From positions 1-9,190 of the forward strand of contig DIHQ01000085.1 of NCBI GenBank assembly GCA_002420235.1: 9,190 nucleotides of DNA, read 5' to 3'. The DNA is from Flavobacteriales bacterium UBA5692 (lineage in GTDB: Bacteria > Bacteroidota > Bacteroidia > Flavobacteriales_D > Sanyastnellaceae). Shown here one piece after another: positions 1 through 6,137 of the stretch (the stretch's first letter is position 1; each line of letters starts with the position of its first letter). The notes beneath the pieces are model-generated. The model saw nothing but the letters and a program-made list of their open reading frames with translations. It ran no database searches and was not told the DNA's origin. The position numbers were made by a program, and so were the translations under genes.

Positions 1-7
1 CAACTGA

Positions 8-172
8 CCTGGACAATTTTTGATTCAGCCTCTGATTGTTGAGTACGGATTCAAAATTGACACCATGATTTCACAGGATTTCTGAGAAGCCGAATTGAAG
101 TTACCGGGACCTGAACAACGTGAACTCCAATGGCTCAAACCTAAGTTTGCTGAAGAAGCGCAGTGGGGCTAA
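8..172 (+). other. unidentified reading frame split by an in-frame stop, possible gene-tail remnant
   Basis: One plus-strand frame is open from 8 to 82, meets TGA at 83-85, and stays open from 86 to TAA at 170-172. The second half reads like a plausible protein C-terminus (PGPEQRELQWLKPKFAEEAQ). The first half also has a protein-like composition (PLIVEYGFKID). This could be the decayed 3' end of a gene that lay to the left, or chance. I do not recognise a family. The tail loosely recalls sulfotransferase C-termini, but that is not strong enough to name it. Nothing else is visible in bases 1-211 apart from a small hairpin near 181-197. Confidence 0.2.
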
Positions 173-180
173 TTGGTAGA

Positions 181-197
181 AAGTTGCGTGCAACCTT
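181..197 (-). terminator. weak hairpin downstream of the minus-strand glycosyltransferase
   Basis: GTTGC (183-187) and GCAAC (190-194) form a short inverted repeat, extended by AA/TT across a one-base bulge. It starts about 15 nt beyond the stop of the gene at 212-1129 on that gene's strand. Read on the minus strand it is followed by only a short T-stretch (TTTC), so it is at best a weak intrinsic terminator. Confidence 0.2.
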
Positions 198-211
198 CGT
201 TGACTGTGGCG

Positions 212-1129
212 TTATTCTCCTGTGCGGCTGTAGAATCCTCTAATGAGTGCAAATCGGAATTGAAACAAAACGGCTGTAGCAGGGAATCTTCCGCGCAGTA
301 GGTATAAGCATCCGTAAACGATGGTCCCCATTACCTTGATTGATTGGAGCAAATTCCAATTGAAGACGTCCTTTGCGTTTTGGCAGCGGATGCGGTCGCC
401 GGCCCCCATACCGAAGGCCTGCCGCATGACATAATCGCGGGACAAACGGGATACACCGATGCGGTGCTTGAGGACGCATTCAGGAAAGAACCAGATTGCG
501 GCGTTATTCAATTTCATTTTCGCAAATACGTCTTTTTCTTCACCCCCCCCAAGCACTTTGCCATTTCGACCAAGCAATGGATTAAATGCGCCATGCTCGT
601 CAAACCAATCTTTTTTTACCAGCATATTACCTCCAAGAGGATACACCCTTCCGCTGTATCTGTGTGATTTTTTATAGGGAAAATGATGGCCTAATATTGA
701 AGAGAGAACAGGGGGAAACCACAGGGGCTTTTCCCCATCGAAATGCACAATGATTCGTCCGCCGCCTCCCACGAGGTGTGGATGTGATTTCAAATTATTT
801 ACCCAATTGTTTAAGAATTCTGGTTTAGCATAAACATCATCATCGATGAACAAAATAAATTCCCCTTTCGCTTCTAAAATTGCTCTATTCCTTGCATGAG
901 ATAAACCTTGCTTCGATTCAACAAACGTTAGTAAAGCTAGGGGTGAGGTCCATTCGAAATCCTCTAACATTTTAGCTGTACCGTCGGTGGAATTGTTATT
1001 TATTACCACCACCTCTGCTTCCTTCGGTTTTGACTTGAATCGATTCACATCCGTTAGCGTGTCAAATAGGTAATCGCGACGGTTGTACGAGCAAATAGCG
1101 ATGGTGATTAACGGGTATGAATGAGTCAT
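212..1129 (-). CDS. family 2 glycosyltransferase (GT-A fold), membrane-associated
   Basis: A 305-residue GT2 glycosyltransferase that probably transfers a nucleotide-activated sugar to a surface glycan at the cytoplasmic face of the inner membrane. The N-terminus has the GT-A start (ITIAICSYNRRDYL, about 9-22), then VVINNNSTDGT (41-51). The metal/nucleotide motif is FIDDDV with D96-D98. An acceptor-side motif GGGEEKD lies at 194-200, with E197 or E198 the likely catalytic base. Residues about 262-297 are hydrophobic with basic flanks (LRGR, 278-281) and probably dock to the membrane. The start is ATG at 1127-1129, just before the first beta strand, and the stop is TAA at 212-214. It is divergent from the GT2 gene at 1254. 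A run of eight G residues encodes GGG at 194-196, a possible slippage site. Donor and acceptor cannot be read from sequence. Confidence 0.9.
   Translation of the reverse strand: MTHSYPLITIAICSYNRRDYLFDTLTDVNRFKSKPKEAEVVVINNNSTDGTAKMLEDFEWTSPLALLTFVESKQGLSHARNRAILEAKGEFILFIDDDVYAKPEFLNNWVNNLKSHPHLVGGGGRIIVHFDGEKPLWFPPVLSSILGHHFPYKKSHRYSGRVYPLGGNMLVKKDWFDEHGAFNPLLGRNGKVLGGGEEKDVFAKMKLNNAAIWFFPECVLKHRIGVSRLSRDYVMRQAFGMGAGDRIRCQNAKDVFNWNLLQSIKVMGTIVYGCLYLLRGRFPATAVLFQFRFALIRGFYSRTGE
543..550 (-). repeat. homopolymer tract, eight G on the coding strand
   Basis: Eight consecutive C on the plus strand are eight G in the coding strand of the glycosyltransferase, spanning codons 194-196 (GGG GGG GGT). 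The reading frame is intact with eight. Loss or gain of one base would frameshift the protein within its active-site motif and remove the C-terminal third. Confidence 0.9.
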
Positions 1130-1219
1130 TCAATGCGATTTTTCTACAATTCAATAGTACATCGTGATGAATCGAGACGCGAAAGCGACAAGGGGTGTTT
1201 TCATAAGAGGTATGTGAAC

Positions 1220-1246
1220 AGGTTCCTTTACCTTCGCTTAGAACCT
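1220..1246 (+). promoter_or_regulatory. dyad AGGTTC...GAACCT with weak promoter-like element, upstream of GT2 gene
   Basis: AGGTTC (1220-1225) and GAACCT (1241-1246) are exact inverted 6-mers separated by 15 nt, ending 7 nt before the ATG at 1254. Between them lies TACCTTCG (1229-1236), a 7-of-8 match to the Bacteroidota -7 element TAnnTTTG, but I see no good TTG -33 box. It could be an operator around a start site or a leader hairpin near the start codon. The rest of the 124-nt divergent gap (1130-1253) holds TACTATTG on the minus strand (1152-1159), another 7-of-8 match, which could serve the gene at 212-1129. Both promoter readings are weak. Confidence 0.25.
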
Positions 1247-1253
1247 TTGTGTT

Positions 1254-2078
1254 ATGCTAGAGGGTCCTTTAGTTTCCATCATCATTCCGACTCATAATCG
1301 GATTCAAGCGTTAAAACGAGCGGTTGAATCGGCCTTCTCACAAGACTATAAAAATATCGAATTAGTTGTTGTCGATGACGGCTCCGATGACGAGACATGG
1401 GCTTATTTGACTTTGCAAAAGGACCTTTGTCAACTGGTGATTGCAAAGCATGATCAGCCACAAGGGGCATGTGCTGCTCGCAATAAAGCCATCCAGTTGG
1501 CGAATGGCGAATTTATCGCCAACCTGGATGATGATGATTTTTTTGAGCCTAACCGAATTTCAGAATTGGTCGCGGCTTTTCGAGATGGAGTTGCTGCTGT
1601 GACCTCGTATGACAAGTTTATCTCCAACCATGGTCGAATCCGTATCTGGAAGAAAAAAAGAATTATCACGTTTAATGATCTTCTTTATCGAAATCGTGCG
1701 GGAAGTGCTTTTTTGACAAAAAAATCTTTTTTACTCGAAATTGACGGATTCGATGAATCCTTGATAGCAGCACAAGACCACGATATTTTTTTGCGCCTGA
1801 CTAAATACCAGGGCCACATCCGAACCGTCACGAAGATTTTGCACAATGTCGATGATGAAGAATCGAGCCCTCGAATCACCACCTCTTCTTCAGCGTGGCT
1901 TGGGTATTATGATTTTTATTGCAAGCATAAAGCCGAAATGAATGCCGCTCAGCGAGGGTCAAACCTTTACCTCATTCTCAAGGCCAAAGGAAAGGGCAGC
2001 TTCAAAAACATTCTAAAACTTGCTCCTTGCCGATTTTGGCCTGTGGAATTGCGGAGCTGGCTCAGAAAAATGCCTTAG
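1254..2078 (+). CDS. family 2 glycosyltransferase (GT-A fold)
   Basis: A 274-residue GT2 glycosyltransferase, presumably cytoplasmic and acting on a surface polysaccharide or glycan. The start PLVSIIIPTHNR (about 5-16) is the canonical first strand of GT2 enzymes, followed by VVVDDGSDDET (38-48). The metal-binding cluster is LDDDDFF (about 91-97). QDHDIFLRL (about 173-181) sits where the catalytic acidic residue usually lies. The C-terminus is basic and has no clear membrane helix. ATG at 1254 is the only sensible start because the fold begins five residues later. The gene is divergent from the other GT2 gene and convergent with gmd, with the two stop codons overlapping. By eye this gene and the other GT2 are more A+T-rich than gmd or ahcY, which would fit a variable glycan locus. 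Sugar specificity is unknown. Confidence 0.9.
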   Translation: MLEGPLVSIIIPTHNRIQALKRAVESAFSQDYKNIELVVVDDGSDDETWAYLTLQKDLCQLVIAKHDQPQGACAARNKAIQLANGEFIANLDDDDFFEPNRISELVAAFRDGVAAVTSYDKFISNHGRIRIWKKKRIITFNDLLYRNRAGSAFLTKKSFLLEIDGFDESLIAAQDHDIFLRLTKYQGHIRTVTKILHNVDDEESSPRITTSSSAWLGYYDFYCKHKAEMNAAQRGSNLYLILKAKGKGSFKNILKLAPCRFWPVELRSWLRKMP

Positions 2079-3163
2079 CCCTTATTTGGGATAGGCGCGT
2101 CACCTTCTCTGTCTCGCAGGTATTTAGTCTGCTCGAATAGCAAAAGATCAGATGCCACCATTTCAGCACAGATTTCTTCCAATGTAATAGTGGGTTTCCA
2201 CCCAAGGATGCGTTTGGCCTTGCAAGCGTCACCCACCAACAAATCCACTTCCGCTGGACGGAAGTAAGCCGGATCGACTTTTACTAGGGTTTCTCCCGTT
2301 TCTGAACAAATGCCTGTCTCATCAGCATCCGAGCCCCTCCATTCAATAGAACGACCAATCTCGGAGAATGCCATTTTGACGAAGTCGCGAATGGAGACGG
2401 TACGTCCGGTGGCCAAAACGTAGTCGTCAGGCTGATCTTGTTGTAACATGCGCCACATGCCTTCCACATAATCTTTTGCATGGCCCCAGTCGCGTTTGGC
2501 GCCGAGGTTGCCGAGGTAGAGGCAGTCCGTCAGACCGTGTTGAATTTGGGCGACTGCCCTCGTGATTTTGCGGGTGACAAAAGTCTCTCCGCGACGCGGA
2601 CTCTCGTGGTTAAATAGTATGCCGTTGGATGCGTGGAAGCCATAGGACTCCCGGTAATTTTTGACAATCCAGAATCCGTAGAGTTTGGCGACACCGTATG
2701 GACTGCGCGGGTGAAAAGGTGTCGTTTCGCTTTGGGGAGTTTCTTGGGTCAAGCCGTATAATTCTGAAGTTGAGGCTTGATAGAAGCGGCAAGTTTTTTC
2801 GATCCCACAGATGCGCATGGCTTCGAGAATGCGCAGGGTTCCGATGCCGTCGACGTTCGCTGTGTACTCGGGTGTATCAAAACTCACCTTGACATGGCTC
2901 ATGGCCGCCAAGTTGTAAATTTCATCGGGCTGTACTTCTTGTACGATTCGGATTAAGTTGGTACTGTCGGTGAGATCGCCGTAATGCAATTTCAGCCGGA
3001 TATCAGTGTCATGTGGATCTTGGTACAGGTGGTCGATGCGGCTGGTATTAAGCAAGGACGAACGGCGCTTAATCCCATGTACTTCGTATCCCTTTTCCAA
3101 CAACAGCTCCGTCAAATAAGCCCCGTCTTGCCCTGTTATTCCTGTTACAAGTGCTTTTTTCAT
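2075..3163 (-). CDS. gmd: GDP-mannose 4,6-dehydratase
   Basis: This enzyme converts GDP-D-mannose to GDP-4-keto-6-deoxy-D-mannose using bound NADP(H), the first committed step to GDP-fucose, GDP-rhamnose and related 6-deoxyhexoses. It is a cytoplasmic extended short-chain dehydrogenase/reductase. The N-terminal Rossmann motif is GITGQDG (8-14), followed by IKRRSS (31-36), the GMD-type NADP-binding segment. The catalytic residues fall at T132, E134, Y156 and K160 (STSELYG and YGVAK), the numbering known for E. coli Gmd. NHESPRRGETFVTRKI (185-200) and KRDWGHAKDYV (223-233) are GMD hallmarks. At 362 residues it is full length. It lies 41 nt downstream of the ABC exporter on the same strand with no visible promoter between them, so the two are probably co-transcribed. 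The usual partner fcl is absent from the window. Its stop overlaps that of the convergent GT2 gene. Confidence 0.97.
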   Translation of the reverse strand: MKKALVTGITGQDGAYLTELLLEKGYEVHGIKRRSSLLNTSRIDHLYQDPHDTDIRLKLHYGDLTDSTNLIRIVQEVQPDEIYNLAAMSHVKVSFDTPEYTANVDGIGTLRILEAMRICGIEKTCRFYQASTSELYGLTQETPQSETTPFHPRSPYGVAKLYGFWIVKNYRESYGFHASNGILFNHESPRRGETFVTRKITRAVAQIQHGLTDCLYLGNLGAKRDWGHAKDYVEGMWRMLQQDQPDDYVLATGRTVSIRDFVKMAFSEIGRSIEWRGSDADETGICSETGETLVKVDPAYFRPAEVDLLVGDACKAKRILGWKPTITLEEICAEMVASDLLLFEQTKYLRDREGDAPIPNKG

Positions 3164-3204
3164 GCCTTCGATGTTGTTTTGGATGTAACCATTAAGCGTA
3201 CTGT

Positions 3205-5031
3205 TTATACCAGATCAATTTCCTGGTTCTCGACCAACTTCTTATAAGCTCCGCTGCGGACAACCAGGTTATCATGCGTTCCCATTTCAAGGATGCTCCC
3301 TCCAGAAAGGACTGCAATTTGATCGGCGTTTTTGATGGTGCTTAGTCGGTGAGCGATAATCAGACTGCTGCGGTCCCGCATAAGTGCATCCAGCGCGATC
3401 TGTACTTCTTTTTCACTATTGGCATCCAAGGCACTTGTCGCCTCGTCTAGAATCAAAATATCCGGGTCGCGTAAAATGGCTCTGGCAATGGCGATGCGCT
3501 GACGTTGCCCGCCGGAGAGTTGCACTCCACGTTCGCCAACTACCGTTGCGAAGCCATTTGGGAAGGACTCGATAAAATCCAAGGCGTTGGCTTGCTCCGC
3601 CGCCAATCGAATTTCGGATTCAGAGGCATCGGTTTTGCCATATGCAATATTGCTGCGGATGTCGCCTCCAAAGAGGATGACTTCTTGCGGAACAAAAGCG
3701 ATACGTTTTCGGAATCCGGTTAGGTCGTATTCGCTGAGTGGCCTTCCGTCTACTTTGATAATTCCCCCTGTGGGTTCGTGAAAACGCTGGAGTAAAGATG
3801 CGATTGTGGATTTTCCTGCTCCTGACGGGCCAACCAAAGCGACACGCTTACCGGGTTCAATGTGAAGGTTGACTCCCGACAAAACGGTTACGTCGGCGCG
3901 GTTGGCGTAGTGGAAGCAAACGTTTTCGAAGGATACCTCACCTCGCAGTTGAAATGCAGGGTACGGTTGTTTTGTCTGCGTAACTACGTCTTCGCGGGAC
4001 TCGTCCATCAACTCCATCAGACTTTCGATGGCACCTAAACCCTGCTGCAAAGCCGAGAACTGGGCGGCGATGCCACCGATTGACCCAGCTACCAATCCTG
4101 TCATCAGTAGGAACGTGAAAAAGTGTTCGCTGGCCAATCCACCTTCCATCATCAATTCTGCACCTTTGAAGATGACGAGGGTAATTGCGCCAAAGATGAA
4201 AAGGATGATGAACGACGCGAATGCCCCGCGCCAGATAGCTCCCCGCATTGCTAATGAACGGATGTCCTTGATGCTTCGAAGGTAGCGTGACACTTCCCAT
4301 GCTTCATTGGCGAAGCTTTTGACACTGATAATGCCCGTGAGCGTTTCCTGCACAATGGTATTGGATGCTGCAACCTGGTCTTGGGTGCGTTTAGAGAGCA
4401 TGCGGATGAAACGACCAAACAAAATGGCGGCAATGATCATGACAGGCAGCGTTGCCAGCATCAACAAAGTGAGTGTCACCGAGAAGTATAGCAAGGCTAA
4501 AATACCGCCGACTATGATGATGACTTGGCGCAGTAATTCGGCAAAAGTTGTCGTAAAGACATCTTGAATGGCGGTGATATCTGCGGAAACCCGGCTGTTC
4601 AGGTCGCCTACGCTCCGCGTATCAAAAAATCTCATGGGCATGCTAACGATGGCCTCGAACGCGTCATTGCGCATGGATAGCATCATATCTTCAGTCATTT
4701 TTGCAAAAAGCAGGACCCTTCCGAAGCTTAGGGCAGCTTGCACTGCTAATACGATGAGAATGAGCCAGCCGATTTCTACCAAGTTGTGCATGTTTATGTT
4801 CAGCGCAGCCATTGGAGATTCAACCACAGCATCTTCGCTAGAGGATGTTCCTACACCACCAAGTTGACCCCAGAGCCGTGTGACCAAAAGGGTTAGTATT
4901 CCACTCAAACTGATGATCAATACGCCTAGTGCGTAACCCCAAGCATGTGGACGAAGGTAGTGCCCCATTTTTCGCACCGCTGCCCAGTTCTTCCAATTGA
5001 ACTTCCTTGCTTCTTCTACGGTCTGTTCCAT
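3205..5031 (-). CDS. ABC exporter, fused membrane and ATPase domains (MsbA-like half-transporter)
   Basis: A 608-residue half-transporter expected to work as a dimer in the inner membrane, exporting or flipping a lipid, glycolipid or drug-like substrate with ATP. A six-helix type IV exporter domain spans about 30-325, with helices near 31-51, 84-105, 166-185, 187-207, 270-290 and 303-325. The nucleotide-binding domain follows: Walker A GPSGAGKST (401-409), Q-loop Q449, signature LSGGQ (505-509), Walker B ILILDE (525-530) with catalytic E530, D-loop SALD (533-536), and switch histidine H561. All ATPase residues are intact. The periplasmic loop between helices 1 and 2 (about 55-80) is Ser/Gly-rich and long. 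Placement directly upstream of gmd and near two glycosyltransferases suggests a role in envelope glycan or lipid export, but general MsbA-like or multidrug roles are equally possible. I see no convincing promoter in the 146-nt gap shared with rpmH. Confidence 0.93.
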   Translation of the reverse strand: MEQTVEEARKFNWKNWAAVRKMGHYLRPHAWGYALGVLIISLSGILTLLVTRLWGQLGGVGTSSSEDAVVESPMAALNINMHNLVEIGWLILIVLAVQAALSFGRVLLFAKMTEDMMLSMRNDAFEAIVSMPMRFFDTRSVGDLNSRVSADITAIQDVFTTTFAELLRQVIIIVGGILALLYFSVTLTLLMLATLPVMIIAAILFGRFIRMLSKRTQDQVAASNTIVQETLTGIISVKSFANEAWEVSRYLRSIKDIRSLAMRGAIWRGAFASFIILFIFGAITLVIFKGAELMMEGGLASEHFFTFLLMTGLVAGSIGGIAAQFSALQQGLGAIESLMELMDESREDVVTQTKQPYPAFQLRGEVSFENVCFHYANRADVTVLSGVNLHIEPGKRVALVGPSGAGKSTIASLLQRFHEPTGGIIKVDGRPLSEYDLTGFRKRIAFVPQEVILFGGDIRSNIAYGKTDASESEIRLAAEQANALDFIESFPNGFATVVGERGVQLSGGQRQRIAIARAILRDPDILILDEATSALDANSEKEVQIALDALMRDRSSLIIAHRLSTIKNADQIAVLSGGSILEMGTHDNLVVRSGAYKKLVENQEIDLV

Positions 5032-5097
5032 TGGGGCTAAATTACAAGTGAATTCGCGGTGATGGGGGTGAAAATCACATCTTTCCTGCCGGAAGGC

Positions 5098-5127
5098 TTG
5101 GACACACAGAATCTGTGTTTATCTTTG
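5098..5127 (+). promoter_or_regulatory. Bacteroidota-type promoter of rpmH
   Basis: TTG at 5098-5100 and TATCTTTG at 5120-5127 match the Bacteroidota sigma-70-type elements (-33 TTG, -7 TAnnTTTG) exactly, with a 19-nt spacer, close to the known optimum. Transcription should start about 5-7 nt downstream, near 5132-5134, giving a leader of about 45 nt before the rpmH ATG at 5178. This is the best promoter in the window, as expected for a ribosomal protein gene. Confidence 0.75.
5104..5118 (+). promoter_or_regulatory. 15-nt palindrome in the rpmH promoter spacer, candidate operator
   Basis: ACACAGA (5104-5110), one A, then TCTGTGT (5112-5118) form a perfect inverted repeat with 7-nt arms. It lies wholly between the -33 TTG (5098-5100) and the -7 element (5120-5127), where a bound repressor would block or a bound MerR-type activator could realign the promoter. 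The symmetry is seen directly; operator function is inferred. Confidence 0.4.
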
Positions 5128-5129
5128 CC

Positions 5130-5153
5130 GTCCCTATATTTCAGGGAGTCCCT
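5130..5153 (+). promoter_or_regulatory. rpmH leader with repeated GTCCCT and alternative short hairpins
   Basis: GTCCCT occurs at 5130-5135 and again at 5148-5153, with AGGGA at 5143-5147 between them. AGGGA can pair with the upstream TCCCT (7-nt loop) or AGGG with the downstream CCCT (3-nt loop), so the two hairpins exclude each other. If transcription starts near 5132-5134 the first arm is only partly in the RNA. An ATG-TAA start-stop pair lies at 5169-5174, in frame and 9 nt upstream of the rpmH ATG. There is no Shine-Dalgarno sequence before rpmH. Confidence 0.25.
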
Positions 5154-5177
5154 CTTCTCCTTGTAATTATGTAAACT

Positions 5178-5345
5178 ATGAAAAGGACATTTCAACCTTC
5201 AGTTCGCAAGCGGAGAAACAAGCACGGTTTCCGTAAGCGCATGTCATCTGTCAGTGGACGGAATGTTTTGAGCTCACGACGGGCGAAGGGACGGAAGAAG
5301 CTAAGCGTTAGCTCGGAGCGACGCCACAAAGGCATCGAACGCTAA
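5178..5345 (+). CDS. rpmH: 50S ribosomal protein L34
   Basis: A 55-residue, strongly basic protein of the large ribosomal subunit that binds 23S rRNA. The L34 signature is complete: MKRTFQPSVRKRRNKHGFRK at 1-20, then RM, SGRNVLSSRRAKGRKKL (26-42). The tail SVSSERRHKGIER (43-55) is longer than the roughly 44-46 residues of proteobacterial L34 and fits the extended Bacteroidota form. The start ATG at 5178 is fixed by the conserved MKRTFQP; the stop is TAA at 5343-5345. The gene is alone in its transcription unit: its own strong promoter lies upstream, a terminator follows, and the usual neighbours of other phyla (rnpA, dnaA) are absent here. Confidence 0.96.
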   Translation: MKRTFQPSVRKRRNKHGFRKRMSSVSGRNVLSSRRAKGRKKLSVSSERRHKGIER

Positions 5346-5380
5346 GACAGAGGTTTTGCACTGTGTGCTTAATGAATTTT

Positions 5381-5408
5381 GGAAAGAGAGCTCATATGCT
5401 CCTTTTTT
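5381..5408 (+). terminator. terminator between convergent rpmH and phosphopantetheinyl transferase genes
   Basis: GAGC (5388-5391) and GCTC (5398-5401) form a hairpin core around a TCATAT loop. The A/G-rich stretch before it (GGAAAGA) can pair with the following CTTTTTT through A-T and G-T pairs with one mismatch. Read rightward the stem ends in a run of six T, right for an intrinsic terminator of rpmH. Read leftward the A-rich side gives a shorter T-tail, so it may also serve the convergent gene ending at 5416. Confidence 0.6.
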
Positions 5409-5415
5409 ATGCCCC

Positions 5416-6069
5416 TTAGTCTAGCACGGGCCCTAGTGCTAACCAAACAGGAGTGTGGCCAGCATCATTTCGCAGCGGTTCAATCCGATAGCGCCATTCC
5501 GTGCCGTGTACTCGTCCAATTACTCCCGATTTACATGCTCTCTTCAACCCGGGCCAAACGACTTCCATATCTTGTCTAAGGTCAAGGGCTGGACCGAAGG
5601 ATTTGAACATGCATTCCTTGATCGCCCACGTTGCGGCCAGAGCAGCAGGTGTTTCCCCTATTTCTTTTCGTTCCGATACACTTAAAAATCGCGGGGCGAT
5701 CTGTTGCAGCTGTCCGCGCTCGGCCTCCACGTCAATACCAACTTGAACATCGCTTAAAGCGATAGCCGCCCAACAACCGTCCTCAATGGAATGGTGAGCA
5801 ATACTAATATGAATATTAGGGCTGCCTTCAACCTCCGGTCTGCCATTGCGGTTGTGATTTATACGTAAACACCCGTGGCCGACAGAGTTCAAAACCTGAT
5901 CAACGCACCAATGCTCCATTTGACGAACTGGGGATAAATCGGAGACCTTTCGGTTGGGAAACCGTACCTGTGTAGTGGCCCATTTCGCCACAGTCGCGGC
6001 ATCGAATTTGCCGAAGCCAGCAGCGGCCAGTGGTGCCAAACTTTTGAAAATCACGGTAAAATCGGCCAT
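5416..6069 (-). CDS. 4'-phosphopantetheinyl transferase, Sfp-type
   Basis: This enzyme moves 4'-phosphopantetheine from CoA to a serine of a carrier protein (fatty-acid ACP or a secondary-metabolism carrier), in the cytoplasm. At 217 residues it has the two-lobed Sfp length rather than the roughly 120 residues of AcpS. Motifs in order are GRP (76-78), the CoA-binding SIAHH (89-93), the Mg2+-binding GIDVE (111-115; D113, E115), RFLSVSE (127-133), and the catalytic WAIKECMFKSFG (148-159; K151, E152, K155). All core residues are present. ATG at 6069 is followed directly by the fold; stop TAA at 5416-5418. It is convergent with rpmH and divergent from ahcY across 68 nt. I see no carrier protein or polyketide/peptide synthase gene here, so its target is unknown; it may be the housekeeping enzyme. 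Confidence 0.92.
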   Translation of the reverse strand: MADFTVIFKSLAPLAAAGFGKFDAATVAKWATTQVRFPNRKVSDLSPVRQMEHWCVDQVLNSVGHGCLRINHNRNGRPEVEGSPNIHISIAHHSIEDGCWAAIALSDVQVGIDVEAERGQLQQIAPRFLSVSERKEIGETPAALAATWAIKECMFKSFGPALDLRQDMEVVWPGLKRACKSGVIGRVHGTEWRYRIEPLRNDAGHTPVWLALGPVLD

Positions 6070-6110
6070 TGACGTGCATTCAGGGGGTGCAAGGGTAGTA
6101 AAGATTGTAC

Positions 6111-6118
6111 TAATTTTG
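6111..6118 (+). promoter_or_regulatory. -7 element of the ahcY operon promoter
   Basis: TAATTTTG is an exact match to the Bacteroidota -7 consensus TAnnTTTG, 19 nt before the ahcY ATG at 6138. Transcription would start near 6123-6125, giving a very short leader of about 14 nt. The -33 box is poor: only GTG (6087-6089) is near the right distance. It probably drives ahcY, the exosortase gene and its partner together. Confidence 0.55.
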
Positions 6119-6137
6119 CCGACGAAATAGATTCCTC

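Noticed and set aside
344..677. Plus-strand open frames opposite the first glycosyltransferase
   Set aside because: Antisense to a gene with clear GT2 motifs; the products have no recognisable features.
3938..4300. Minus-strand open frame of about 120 codons within the ABC exporter
   Set aside because: Out-of-frame shadow of a complete, motif-perfect transporter gene.
5036..5043. TAATTTAG on the minus strand as a promoter -7 element for the ABC exporter
   Set aside because: Only 7 of 8 positions match, no TTG at the right distance, and transcription would start at or inside the ATG.
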